NCBI RefSeq assembly: GCF_002943565.1 | Contig: NZ_PJCH01000006.1 | Location: 1-64,000, forward strand | Length of the DNA: 64,000 nucleotides | Direction: 5' to 3' | From: Hyphococcus luteus | GTDB lineage: Bacteria; Pseudomonadota; Alphaproteobacteria; Caulobacterales; Parvularculaceae | In this document: one piece after another, positions 35,016-43,931 of the stretch | How the letters are laid out: every line of letters begins with the position of its first letter | Position numbering within the stretch: position 1 is the first letter of the stretch | The notes under the pieces: model-generated | Seen by the model: only the letters and a program-made list of their open reading frames with translations | The model's database searches: none | What the model was told of the DNA's origin: nothing | Program-made: the position numbers and the translations under genes

Positions 35016-35512
35016 AACGGGCGCCGATCGCCGCCGCGCTCGCCGGCATTGCGATGGCGGGCGGAGGCCTCATCCTCCAAAAGACCGATTGGTTGATCTG
35101 GAACCGCACCGGCTCGGCGCCCATCGGGCTTTATCGGCTAAGCGGCGAACCCGTCGCCCCTGGCCGCCTCGTCGCGGTGTCGGCCAAAAGCGAGGCGGCG
35201 AGATGGGCGTTCAATCGAGGCTATATCGGAGAAAACTGGCCGCTCCTGAAATGCGTCGCGGCCCTTCCCGGCGCTGAAATCTGCCGCGACGATCTCGACA
35301 TTTTCATCGACGGAATACGTGTCGCGACGGCGCTTGGCGCCGATCAAGTCGGCCAGAAAATGCCCGTCTGGCGCGGATGCATTACTCTCCGGGAAAACGA
35401 AATCTTTTTATTGAACGAACATCCGCGCTCGCTCGACGGACGGTATTTCGGCGCGACCCATATCAACGATGTGGACGGAGTCGCCGTTCCCCTTTTCATT
35501 CTTTCGGACTGA
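35012..35512 (+). CDS. traF: Conjugal transfer signal peptidase TraF (S26 family)
   Basis: A 166-aa protein with an N-terminal membrane anchor (IAAALAGIAMAGGGLIL). The serine/lysine signal-peptidase dyad is recognisable: Ser in WNRTGSAPIGLYRL and Lys in LLKCVAALPG. TraF processes the TrbC pilin in P-type transfer systems. Its substrate gene (trbC) is missing from the window. The start overlaps the HTH gene by 4 bases. Confidence 0.85.
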   Translation: MKRAPIAAALAGIAMAGGGLILQKTDWLIWNRTGSAPIGLYRLSGEPVAPGRLVAVSAKSEAARWAFNRGYIGENWPLLKCVAALPGAEICRDDLDIFIDGIRVATALGADQVGQKMPVWRGCITLRENEIFLLNEHPRSLDGRYFGATHINDVDGVAVPLFILSD

Positions 35513-35730
35513 CAGGGCGGCAAGCTCATGCAAGGCGCTGCAACGACCGGCAAGCGGCGGGAAAGCGGACCCGGTAGGGCGAGATTAAAGCTGTGGCGCC
35601 ACCCCATGGGCAGCGCCTTGTCTGCACATCTATTTTCTGGCGCCTGTGGCACAGGGTTGCGGCGCCACTTTTTCCGGCACGACCTTGTATTTGTTGGAAC
35701 CAGGTGGCGCCATGCGCCGATTTTCGAGAC
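35513..35730. promoter_or_regulatory. Region upstream of relaxase with repeated GGCGCC motifs; possible oriT or operator
   Basis: GTGGCGCCAC (a 10-base palindrome at 35593-35602), CGGCGCCACTT at 35660-35670 and GGTGGCGCCA near 35703-35712 recur in 120 bases directly before the relaxase start. Such symmetric repeats next to a relaxase gene are typical of oriT or of sites bound by relaxosome proteins. No nick consensus can be pointed to. Confidence 0.4.
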
Positions 35731-37644
35731 ATGACGGGCCCGGACGACTTTACGCCGCGTCTGGGACGCATCCGGGATGTCGGCAAGGCCGGCGGCAAGC
35801 GCGTGCAGACCCAGCTCAGGCGCGCCGTCGCGCGGCTCAAAAAGTCGGGAACGAAAGGGGCGTTCACGGGCAAGCGCTACGGCGCCGGCGGCGCGGCGAG
35901 AACACGGGCGCGCACCAGCCGGCATCTCGCCCGCCAGCGCCTGCGCCGCGTCGTCGTCAAAGTGCATATCGCCCGCGCCGGAAAAACCGGTCCCGGCCTC
36001 TACCGCGCCCATGTCGGTTATCTGCGGCGCGACGGCGTCGATCGCGACGGAGAAGGCGGGCGTCTTTATGACCGCGAACGCGAAGGTCTCGATCCGAAAA
36101 AATTCCTGGAGCGCAGCGAACAGGACCGCCATCAATTCCGCATCATCGTTTCGCCCGAGGACGGCGCGGCGCTCGGCGATCTCAAACCCGCGATCCGGGA
36201 GTTCATGGCGCAGGTGGAGAAAGATACGGGACGCCGGCTCGACTGGATCGCCGTCGATCACCATAATACAGGCCATCCTCATACGCATATTGTCGTCCGC
36301 GGCAGGGATGCGCGCATGAAGGATGTGGTGATCGCCAGAGACTATCTCATGCACGGGCTCCGGGAGGCGGCCGAGGACATCGTCACCGGGCGACTCGGCC
36401 CTCGCCGCTATCTTGAAATCCTGCGCGCGCGTCACAGCGAAATCGGCAAGGATCGGTTCACGAGCATCGACCGGGAACTGGAGCGCGCCATGAGCGATGG
36501 AAGGATCGTCGTCGCGCGCGCGCAAACGCAAGCAGACCGGTTCAATCGTCATCTCGCGCTGGCGCGCCTCAGCCATCTCAAAACGCTGCGCCTCGCCGGG
36601 CCCGCCGGACCGGACGAGTGGACGATGAAAACAGGATGGTCCGAAACGCTTCGTGACATGGGGCGGTGCGGCGACATCATCCGGACGCTCGCGCGCCAGC
36701 ACGGACAGCGCAGAGAGTTCCGCTACGCAGAGACCCTGGCGGCGGACGCCGCGCCGCTGATCGGCGTCGTCCTCGCCAGCGGCCCCGAAGATGAATTGCG
36801 CGATACGCGGTTTCTGCTGGTCGAGGACTTCGACGGCCGCGCCTGGCATGTGCCGGCCGCCGCCATCGACCAGGCGAATGCGCCGCCCGCCGGCGCCGTG
36901 GTCGAAGTGAGTCGCAGCAAACCCGAACCACGCGGGGCCGACAGGACAATTGCAGAGATCGCGGAACGCAATGGCGGCATATGGTCGGAGTCCCTGCATG
37001 CAGAAGCCGATCCGGGCTCCACAAACGAGTATCGGCTGGCGCACAAGCGCAGGCTCGAAGCCTTGCGGCGGGCAAGCCTTGTCGAGCGCACCGCCGATGG
37101 CGCCTGGAAGTTGCCAGAAGACTTCCTTGAACGGGCGTCGGCCTATGAGGAGCAACGCGCGCGCGGCTTGAGGCTCAGAACCCTTTCCTGGATGTCGCTC
37201 GACCGGCAGGCGGACCTTACGGCCGACACCTGGCTCGACAGTCGCGCCGCCAACCATCCGGGTCTCGCAACGCAGCGCGCCGCGCGCCTCGCCTACCTGC
37301 GCCGCGAAGGCCTGCTGGCGCCGGGCTCCGACAGCCTCTCTGAAAGCCAGCGCGCCGAGCTGCGCCGCACCGAGCTTCAGGATGCGGAGGCGCGGCAGGC
37401 GTCCGCCTCGGGACGTCAGGCGGTTTCGATGCAGATCGGCGACCGCTTCGGCGGACGGCTAGAGGGCCATGTCAATCTGGCGCAAGGCAGGATGGCGATC
37501 ATCGGCAATGAGAAAGCCTTCGTCATGGTCCCGTGGCGCAACAGCCTCGGGCGTCAGATCGGGCGGGACATGACCATTGAATGCACAGCCCGCGGCATCG
37601 GCTGGACGATAGGGCCGGAGCGGCAGCGCGGCTTGTCCCGCTGA
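35731..37644 (+). CDS. VirD2-like relaxase with DUF3363 domain
   Basis: A 637-aa mobilisation nuclease. The metal-binding histidine triad is HPHTH at residues 182-186 (following HHNTG), and a tyrosine-containing N-terminal region (GLYRAHVGYL) precedes it. The C-terminal DUF3363-type part includes RLAHKRRLEALRRASLVER and ends with a basic tail. It would nick oriT and lead the strand into the recipient. A long frame starting at GTG 35593 is less likely than the ATG at 35731. Confidence 0.88.
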   Translation: MTGPDDFTPRLGRIRDVGKAGGKRVQTQLRRAVARLKKSGTKGAFTGKRYGAGGAARTRARTSRHLARQRLRRVVVKVHIARAGKTGPGLYRAHVGYLRRDGVDRDGEGGRLYDREREGLDPKKFLERSEQDRHQFRIIVSPEDGAALGDLKPAIREFMAQVEKDTGRRLDWIAVDHHNTGHPHTHIVVRGRDARMKDVVIARDYLMHGLREAAEDIVTGRLGPRRYLEILRARHSEIGKDRFTSIDRELERAMSDGRIVVARAQTQADRFNRHLALARLSHLKTLRLAGPAGPDEWTMKTGWSETLRDMGRCGDIIRTLARQHGQRREFRYAETLAADAAPLIGVVLASGPEDELRDTRFLLVEDFDGRAWHVPAAAIDQANAPPAGAVVEVSRSKPEPRGADRTIAEIAERNGGIWSESLHAEADPGSTNEYRLAHKRRLEALRRASLVERTADGAWKLPEDFLERASAYEEQRARGLRLRTLSWMSLDRQADLTADTWLDSRAANHPGLATQRAARLAYLRREGLLAPGSDSLSESQRAELRRTELQDAEARQASASGRQAVSMQIGDRFGGRLEGHVNLAQGRMAIIGNEKAFVMVPWRNSLGRQIGRDMTIECTARGIGWTIGPERQRGLSR

Positions 37645-37667
37645 GCGTCGAGCGGCCATGTTCGCGA

Positions 37668-37704
37668 ACTGAGCCGAATAATCACAACATTCGGCTCAGT
37701 TTTT
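37668..37704 (+). terminator. Inverted repeat and terminator after the relaxase, also a repeat half-site before fic
   Basis: Perfect 12-base arms ACTGAGCCGAAT (37668-37679) and ATTCGGCTCAGT (37689-37700) enclose a 9-base loop and are followed by TTTT. Ten bases of the arm (TGAGCCGAAT) recur at 37714-37723, just ahead of the fic start, so the elements could double as a binding site for a fic regulator. Confidence 0.65.
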
Positions 37705-37741
37705 ACGTGATATTGAGCCGAATGTGTGTTCTAATCAGCTC

Positions 37742-38914
37742 ATGACCTATAATTGGCAGCAACCGGATTGGACCAAGTTCACCTACGACATCTCGGCGTT
37801 TCTCGATGAATTGACGGCGTTCGAAGGGCGCGTCGGACGTGTCAGCGGCGTTCTTGAGGCTTTGCCGGAGGGGACGCAAGTCGAGACGCTCATCGAGGTG
37901 ATGGTTTCGGAGGCCATAAAGACATCCGAGATCGAAGGCGAGTATCTTAGCCGCGCCGATGTGATGTCATCCATCCGGCGCAATCTCGGCCTGACCGATG
38001 CGCCGCCGGCGCGTGACGCCCGCGCGGCCGGCGTGGCCGAGCTGATGGTTGCTGTAAGACGAGAATTCGCCTCGCCGCTCACAGAAGGCATGCTCTTTGA
38101 TTGGCACCGGATGTTGATGCGTGGAAATCGCAGAATCTCTGCTGGCGCCTGGCGAACGCATGAAGAGCCGATGCAGGTCGTTTCCGGCGCGATCGGACGT
38201 GAGACGGTCCATTATGAGGCCCCGCCATCTGCAGACGTGCCGAAAATGATGGCCCGGTTCGTCGATTGGTTCAACGCGACGGCGCCGGGCGGCGATAAGC
38301 CAATCAAACAGGCGCCGATACGATCCGCCCTTGCACATCTTTATTTTGAAAGCGTTCATCCGTTTGAAGACGGAAACGGCCGCATTGGACGAACGATCTC
38401 GGAAAAGGCTTTGTCGCAAGGACTCGGGCGGCCGGTCCTGCTCAGCCTCTCCAAAGCCATCGAGTCGGACCGGAACGCCTATTATGATGCGCTGAAATCG
38501 GCTCAGCGAACGAATGAAACGACAGACTGGATCAGATACTTCCTGAGCGTCTGCCTCCAGGCGCAACAGGATGCTGAAGAGCAGATCGACTTCACGCTTC
38601 AAAAGGTGAAGTTCTTCGATATGTTCAAGGACAAGCTCAATAAGCGCCAGACGCGCGTTATCCGCCGCATGCTGGACGAAGGCCCCAAAGGCTTTGAAGG
38701 CGGCATGAGCGCGAATAAATATGTTTCCATCGCGAAGACGTCCAAACCGTCCGCGACACGCGACCTCCAGGCATTGGCGGAAATGAAAGCCCTGATCGTC
38801 ACCGGAGGCGGTAGAAGCACACGCTATTGGTTGCCTTTCGACGTGCGCGCCAAAGCGCAAGAGCGTTCTCCAAAAAGGACCGCACCAAAAGCGGGAAGCA
38901 AGCAGAAAACCTGA
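37742..38914 (+). CDS. Fic family protein (putative AMP-transferase)
   Basis: A 390-aa protein. The catalytic Fic motif HPFEDGNGRIGR starts at residue 206. An inhibitory (S/T)xxxE(G/N) motif is present near the N-terminus (Thr61 to Gly66, TSEIEG), so this is a class II Fic protein with autoinhibition. A C-terminal winged-helix-like region follows (KLNKRQTRVIRRMLDEGP and TRDLQALAEMKALIV). Fic proteins transfer AMP to hydroxyl groups of target proteins. It is an insertion into the transfer operon between the relaxase and traG; its codon usage does not look foreign by eye. Confidence 0.9.
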   Translation: MTYNWQQPDWTKFTYDISAFLDELTAFEGRVGRVSGVLEALPEGTQVETLIEVMVSEAIKTSEIEGEYLSRADVMSSIRRNLGLTDAPPARDARAAGVAELMVAVRREFASPLTEGMLFDWHRMLMRGNRRISAGAWRTHEEPMQVVSGAIGRETVHYEAPPSADVPKMMARFVDWFNATAPGGDKPIKQAPIRSALAHLYFESVHPFEDGNGRIGRTISEKALSQGLGRPVLLSLSKAIESDRNAYYDALKSAQRTNETTDWIRYFLSVCLQAQQDAEEQIDFTLQKVKFFDMFKDKLNKRQTRVIRRMLDEGPKGFEGGMSANKYVSIAKTSKPSATRDLQALAEMKALIVTGGGRSTRYWLPFDVRAKAQERSPKRTAPKAGSKQKT

Positions 38915-39189
38915 ATCGCACCTTCAGGCGCATTCGGGGAATGCGCGGCAAACGCAGCGCAGTCCGCTTGCGACAAGCTATCGCGCCTTCATGCAAAATT
39001 GCTCGCTTTGCGTTTTCACATGCATCGGCTCAAGCGGCGGTCATGCGCGTCATAGCAGGCGGCCACGATATGTTGCAGATTGCCGCCGCATTGTCCGCCA
39101 TTGCCGGAAATTGCCTCCCGTCCAACTAGGCTCGCGCGCGCGCAGGCGCGACCCTTCTGAAGCCCGCAACCAGACTTCAGGAGCGACTT

Positions 39190-41148
39190 ATGACCGGAAC
39201 ACGCATTCTCATCGGCCAGATCTTCATCGTCTTCGCGCTGATCATCGGCGCCCTCTGGATCGCAACGCAACTGACTGCGGAGGCGCTTCAGTATCAGGCG
39301 GTGCTTGGCGCGCCCTGGTTCGAGCTGTCCGGCTATCCGGTCTACAAACCCTGGAGATTGTTCCAGTGGTGGTACGCGTATGATGCCTATGCGCCGAACG
39401 TCTTCGCGCGCGGCGGGCTGATCACGATCAGCGGCGCAGGACTGGGCATTCTGGCCGCAATCATCGGCTCGATCCTGCGCAGCCGGCATGAGCAGAATGT
39501 CACCACCTATGGCTCGGCGCGCTGGGCGACAGCATCGGATATCCGGAAAGGCGGATTGTTCGACGACAACGGCGTCTTTCTAGGCCAATGGGAAGGCCGC
39601 TATCTCCGGCATGGCGGGCCGGAGCACGTTATGGCGTTCGCGCCGACGCGGTCGGGCAAGGGGGTGGGGCTTGTCGTGCCGACGCTTCTTTCCTGGACGG
39701 GCAGCACCGTGGTTCATGACATCAAGGGGGAAAACTGGGAGCTGACCTCCGGCTGGCGCGCCACGTTCTCACGCTGTATCCGCTTCGATCCGACAGACCG
39801 GAACAGCTCCCGCTACAATCCGTTGATGGCCGTCCGGCGCGGCGAACGGGAGGTCCGCGATGTTCAGAACATCGCTGACATTCTCGTCGATCCGGAAGGC
39901 TCACTCGAACGCCGGAACCATTGGGAGAAGACCGGACACTCGCTGCTGGTCGGCGTCATCTTGCATGTGCTCTACGCCGAAAAGGACACGACGCTCGCCG
40001 GATGCGCACGGCTCCTGTCGGATCCGGACCGGACTTTCGCCGCCACCTTGCGCGCCATGATGACGACGCCGCATCTCGGCGCCGCCGGCGTCCACCCTAT
40101 CGTCGCTCAGGCGGCGCGCGAACTCCTCAACAAGTCCGAAAACGAACGCTCCGGCGTGCTCTCCACCGCCATGAGCTTCCTATCGCTCTATCGCGATCCG
40201 GTCATCGCCGACGTCACCAGCCGGTCTGACTGGCGGATTGAGGATCTGATGACGGCGAAACAGCCGGTTTCGCTCTATCTCGTCGTGCCGCCGTCGGACC
40301 TCTCGCGCACAAAACCGTTGATGCGCCTCATCCTTAATCAGATCGGCCGGCGCCTCACCGAGGAGTTGCCGGGACCGTCGCACCGGAAATTACTGTTGAT
40401 GCTGGATGAGTTTCCGGCGCTCGGCCGGCTCGATTTCTTTGAAAGCGCCCTCGCCTTCATGGCAGGCTATGGCATCCGGTCCTTCCTGATCGCGCAGTCC
40501 CTAAACCAGATCGAAAAAGCATACGGGCCGAACAATTCGATCCTCGATAATTGCCATGTGCGCGTCGCTTTCGCCACCAATGACGAACGCACCGCAAAGC
40601 GCGTTTCTGACGCCATTGGCACGACCACCGAATTGCGCGCGCAGAAGAACTTCACCGGCCACCGGCTGGCGCCGTGGCTCAGCCATATGATGGTGTCGCG
40701 CCAGGAAACCCAGCGCGCTCTCATCACGCCCGGCGAGGTAATGCAGCTCCCTCCGGAAGACGAGATTGTTCTTGCTTCCGGTTCGCCGCCCGTTCGCGCC
40801 AAGAAGCTGCGCTATTACGAAGACCGGAACTTCACGAGCCGCGTCCTGCCCGAAGCGCCGAGCCAGCCACGCGAAGACGATGGCGAACCGCCAGTCTGGA
40901 CCGGCGCCAAAGGACCAGATGATGACAGCGGTCCTGACGGCCAGGGGATGAGGAACGGCCCGGAATGCAAACTTGTTCAGGAGCCGGAGCAGCCGCTCGA
41001 CCCCGCCACGCCGCATCGCACGCCCGAGCCAACGCCGGAGTTAGAAGCGGACGAGCCGGCCGACCCCGTGGGCGACAAGCATTTCGACGCCGTCCGGCGC
41101 GCCGCCGGGCTCGATCAGGGCGATTCTGATTTTCTGCCGGATTTCTGA
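39190..41148 (+). CDS. traG: Type IV secretion coupling protein TraG/VirD4
   Basis: A 652-aa ATPase. Two hydrophobic segments near the N-terminus (IFIVFALIIGALWIA, ISGAGLGILAAIIGS) anchor it. Walker A is AFAPTRSGKGVGLVVPTLL (residues 151-159 region) and Walker B LLLMLDEFPALG. The C-terminus is acidic and Pro-rich, ending LPDF. It passes the relaxase-DNA complex to the mating channel. Normally followed by trb genes, which are absent here. Confidence 0.92.
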   Translation: MTGTRILIGQIFIVFALIIGALWIATQLTAEALQYQAVLGAPWFELSGYPVYKPWRLFQWWYAYDAYAPNVFARGGLITISGAGLGILAAIIGSILRSRHEQNVTTYGSARWATASDIRKGGLFDDNGVFLGQWEGRYLRHGGPEHVMAFAPTRSGKGVGLVVPTLLSWTGSTVVHDIKGENWELTSGWRATFSRCIRFDPTDRNSSRYNPLMAVRRGEREVRDVQNIADILVDPEGSLERRNHWEKTGHSLLVGVILHVLYAEKDTTLAGCARLLSDPDRTFAATLRAMMTTPHLGAAGVHPIVAQAARELLNKSENERSGVLSTAMSFLSLYRDPVIADVTSRSDWRIEDLMTAKQPVSLYLVVPPSDLSRTKPLMRLILNQIGRRLTEELPGPSHRKLLLMLDEFPALGRLDFFESALAFMAGYGIRSFLIAQSLNQIEKAYGPNNSILDNCHVRVAFATNDERTAKRVSDAIGTTTELRAQKNFTGHRLAPWLSHMMVSRQETQRALITPGEVMQLPPEDEIVLASGSPPVRAKKLRYYEDRNFTSRVLPEAPSQPREDDGEPPVWTGAKGPDDDSGPDGQGMRNGPECKLVQEPEQPLDPATPHRTPEPTPELEADEPADPVGDKHFDAVRRAAGLDQGDSDFLPDF

Positions 41149-41154
41149 TGCGCC

Positions 41155-41547
41155 ATGACGAAAGCGCGCGTTCACGTCCGGCTTCCGACAAATCTTTATG
41201 CACAGCTCTGTGAAGAGGCCGATAGATCAGGCGTGTCACGGGCGCGTATCGTTGAGCAGGCGTTGCGCGCCTGGTTCAATCCGGACTCGAAAGCCACGCT
41301 GGAGGCGCGCCTTCTCAAACGCCTAGACGCCTTCGACTTGCGCCAGTCTGCAATCGAACGGGAGGTATCGTTCACCTTCGAGGCTTTCTGCCACTACGTC
41401 CTGTACTGGCTGACCCGTACCGAGCCGCCGTCCGACGGCGAAAGAGATGCCGCGCATGCGCTTGGCAAGCGGCGGTTTGATCATTTTATCGATCAGGTGG
41501 CGAAGAAAGTCGCGTTACCGGAGTCGTACTTCAAACCACGCATTTAG
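41155..41547 (+). CDS. CopG-type ribbon-helix-helix protein
   Basis: A 130-aa protein with an N-terminal RHH motif (RVHVRLPTNLYAQLCEEADRSGVSRARIVEQALRAW). It is 6 bases after traG, as in alphaproteobacterial transfer operons, where it precedes trbB. Here it is the last transfer-related gene. Confidence 0.75.
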   Translation: MTKARVHVRLPTNLYAQLCEEADRSGVSRARIVEQALRAWFNPDSKATLEARLLKRLDAFDLRQSAIEREVSFTFEAFCHYVLYWLTRTEPPSDGERDAAHALGKRRFDHFIDQVAKKVALPESYFKPRI

Positions 41548-41655
41548 AAAGCTCCAGACTTTTGATATTCGCAGTATGTACCCGCCTCGCATATGCCTCA
41601 TATAGCTTATGCGCGCTCAATACCCGCAGAGATGGAGCGATCGGAAGCAACGCTA

Positions 41656-42459
41656 TTAAGCAATTGGCTTGGATCTATCGAAGCGAGCATAGACGAAGAG
41701 GCCAGGATTCTCCGCCTTTTGAGAAATCCGTTCCATCGGCTTTTCTTCGCTTGTTTGGAACACTTCTAATGCATGGTTACCGGATCGAAGGCGAATATGG
41801 GAGAAGCGGTTCGCCAGCCCTTTGAACAACGGCGTGAATCCGTGACCGCGACAGGAATCGGCATGTCTGGACACTCCCTCGGATACGGCCAGCCGCAACG
41901 CCTGTCCGGCATCGTCGAGATCAGCAAATTTTGGATTGTCGCGCAAGCTTTGGAGAACACCCCGTCCGCGATCTGCGACGACGACTTCGAGGATAGAATC
42001 GTCCATGCAGAATGCGACAACGCTGCCAGCAAATGAACCTGCGTGTTCTGCGATATTCGAGCGAAACTCGCCTAACATTGCGACAACACCGTTTTTGGTC
42101 CTTGTGTCAAAGCCGCCGGCATTCATCGCGGCAGAAATCCGAATCTGAAACCCCGTCCAACCGCCGTTATTGAAAATCTGATCGGCACATATCCATCCCA
42201 AAGGCGCGCCCGACATCTGTGTACGGGTCTTCCCATTGATTGTGTCGTTCACAAGCCCTGAAAAGCGTCCGCTTTTCAGGCTGGGGCGCTCCCACAATGG
42301 AGACTGCCAGTTCTCTGAAACCGAAAGACCTTCAATGATAGGCCCTAGACGATTTAAAGAAATTTCAGGCAGACTGTATGAGGACACGCGATTGAGCGCG
42401 ACTCCAAGCGCCAAATCGTCAAGTGACTTGAAGTCAAGTTCAATGGGTTCTTGCGTCAC
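41656..42459 (-). CDS. GHKL-type ATPase, anti-sigma-like, last gene of a four-gene operon
   Basis: A 267-aa protein with the histidine-kinase-like ATPase fold. N-box: LGEFRSNIAEHAG. G1 box: VVADRGRGVLQSL. G2 box: CRGHGFTPLFKGLAN. No histidine-phosphotransfer domain is present, so it resembles stand-alone anti-sigma or MutL-like GHKL proteins rather than a sensor kinase. It begins 5 bases after the 373-aa gene. Co-occurrence with a STAS-like protein two genes upstream suggests partner-switching, but that is inference. Confidence 0.75.
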   Translation of the reverse strand: MTQEPIELDFKSLDDLALGVALNRVSSYSLPEISLNRLGPIIEGLSVSENWQSPLWERPSLKSGRFSGLVNDTINGKTRTQMSGAPLGWICADQIFNNGGWTGFQIRISAAMNAGGFDTRTKNGVVAMLGEFRSNIAEHAGSFAGSVVAFCMDDSILEVVVADRGRGVLQSLRDNPKFADLDDAGQALRLAVSEGVSRHADSCRGHGFTPLFKGLANRFSHIRLRSGNHALEVFQTSEEKPMERISQKAENPGLFVYARFDRSKPIA

Positions 42460-42464
42460 TTCAA

Positions 42465-43586
42465 TCAGGCCGCGCGCGCCAAATGGTGACGGGTTGCGAA
42501 TGTCACTTCATCGACATTGTGTTGGAGCAAATCGTCGAGGTGAGCTCCTTCCGGCGTTCTTTGAGACACCCAATCCAATCCGGCGTTCCCTGATCGAATT
42601 GCCGATTGCCGATGCATGGTCTTCATGAACGCATTCGTATCGATATAGAGTACGTTTCGATAGACGCCGCGAAGTATCGGCAAAATGCGCTGGTCGCCGC
42701 GAATAACAAGGTCCAGCGGACGGCCGGATTGTTGGGCGAGGCGCGTCAGATGCTCGATGTGCATATCCTTGACCGGATACCTCCCAGCACCCGTCGAAAA
42801 TTCGTATGCGATCGACTTTATTTCCGGTCGTTCGGCAACATACGCCACCCAACGAGCGGAATCTGTTTCATTGCGTATATGCGGATGCAGCGAGCAAGGA
42901 ATGCCAGCGACGTTGAATTCCGCTTGCACCATCCCGATGCGCTTCAAGGCGCTAAAGTTGCTTGTCCTCGGGACATCATTGAAAAGACTGAAATTGGGGG
43001 GAGTGACCAGAGCGATCCCCATAGCCGCAATTTCCTTGAGAAGAGGCGCCCGGGCTTTTCGACCGAGGCTCCACCAAGGCTCGACAAAATGCTCTTGTTC
43101 GATGCCGGTGATGACGAGGTGAGAATCTGCTCTTATCTTGAATGCGCTCGCAAGGGCTGAACGGTCTGCGTACTTGAGCGTACCCGTCCGCAAATTTACG
43201 AGATCACGTAGCTTTATTGCGACGATCGGCGCGATCAACAGCCCCGTTCTCCGCTTGCCATGCAAAATCAGTGGCGCGGCGCCTCGAAGCGCCGGAGCCC
43301 GCAAGGGAGCCGAGTGCGGAATGTTGCCAAAATCAAACCCGCCGATTTCGCGGATCTGCGCATCAAAATTCGGATTTTGCCGGCAAACCGTCTCGCAATC
43401 TGGCTTGCCGCCGCAGCAGTGATTGTAGCAATACCCGGCGCCTTCTTTCGCAGCGATGCCGCCGCAACGATTGAAGTCAGCGCATCCTTGGCAAAACAGA
43501 TTGGTGGAGCGTCGGTAAGGGTTGTGGGCGAGGTCGCGCAGAGCGGTCCTGTTTTTGTCGCGATTGCCGAGTGTGTCCTTCAACAT
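42465..43586 (-). CDS. Cysteine-rich protein, possibly DUF4417-like, function unknown
   Basis: A 373-aa protein. Residues 25-75 carry about nine Cys (FCQGCADFNRCGG ... CYNHCCGGKPDCETVC), a probable metal or iron-sulfur site. The following half contains TPPNFSLFNDVPRTSNFSALKR, GIPCSLHPHIRNETDSARW and LVIRGDQRILPILRG, which reminds me of DUF4417 (TIM-barrel-like) proteins. I cannot name a family with certainty. It overlaps the upstream 115-aa gene by 7 bases, and the GHKL ATPase gene follows after 5 bases. Confidence 0.65.
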   Translation of the reverse strand: MLKDTLGNRDKNRTALRDLAHNPYRRSTNLFCQGCADFNRCGGIAAKEGAGYCYNHCCGGKPDCETVCRQNPNFDAQIREIGGFDFGNIPHSAPLRAPALRGAAPLILHGKRRTGLLIAPIVAIKLRDLVNLRTGTLKYADRSALASAFKIRADSHLVITGIEQEHFVEPWWSLGRKARAPLLKEIAAMGIALVTPPNFSLFNDVPRTSNFSALKRIGMVQAEFNVAGIPCSLHPHIRNETDSARWVAYVAERPEIKSIAYEFSTGAGRYPVKDMHIEHLTRLAQQSGRPLDLVIRGDQRILPILRGVYRNVLYIDTNAFMKTMHRQSAIRSGNAGLDWVSQRTPEGAHLDDLLQHNVDEVTFATRHHLARAA

Positions 43587-43927
43587 AAGTCGATCTCTAC
43601 CGTGCCAGACAATGGATTTACATTTGCGATGGTCCCCGGGGCCAAACCGCTCCGCTGACGGACATATTCGACAACATCGGGAGGTGGGTTGTTTGCTTCA
43701 AGGACTTTGGTGATGCCTCGGGTGCCGATCAGCGCATCACCATCGAACTCGAGTTTCACATCGTCGCCAGCGCTCAGGGAACTTGCGTTTGTCGGGTTGC
43801 CGAGGAACCGTCGCGGACACGCCGCAGGTGAGTGATCGAAGAGATCGCCGTTGACGACGTCCCGCAGAGCGGTGTCGGTATGCTTCTTAAATGTTTTTTG
43901 CGCGGCCTTCTTAAGCTCAACACCCAT
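43580..43927 (-). CDS. Small protein of unknown function in four-gene operon
   Basis: A 115-aa protein with a basic N-terminus (MGVELKKAAQKTFKKH) and an acidic middle (AGDDVKLEFDGDALIG). No known domain is recognised. It lies 4 bases after the STAS-like gene and overlaps the next gene, so it is surely cotranscribed. Size and position suggest an adaptor or regulator. Confidence 0.6.
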   Translation of the reverse strand: MGVELKKAAQKTFKKHTDTALRDVVNGDLFDHSPAACPRRFLGNPTNASSLSAGDDVKLEFDGDALIGTRGITKVLEANNPPPDVVEYVRQRSGLAPGTIANVNPLSGTVEIDLC

Positions 43928-43931
43928 CCTA

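Larger units (their letters stand above)
29523..41547 (+). mobile_element. Integrative/conjugative element fragment
   Basis: Anti-restriction, ParB-like, DUF736, DUF2285, HTH, TraF, relaxase, TraG and CopG-type genes run on the + strand in the order usual for alphaproteobacterial ICEs and plasmids. The trb (mating-pair) operon that normally follows the CopG-type gene is absent; the next genes are a - strand operon unrelated to transfer. No integrase or replication gene is present in this stretch. Boundaries are set by gene content, not by repeats. Confidence 0.7.

Noticed and set aside
35344-37257. Long open frame (637 codons) on the - strand opposite the relaxase
   Set aside because: No domain and biased composition; the relaxase on the + strand has the HxH motif.
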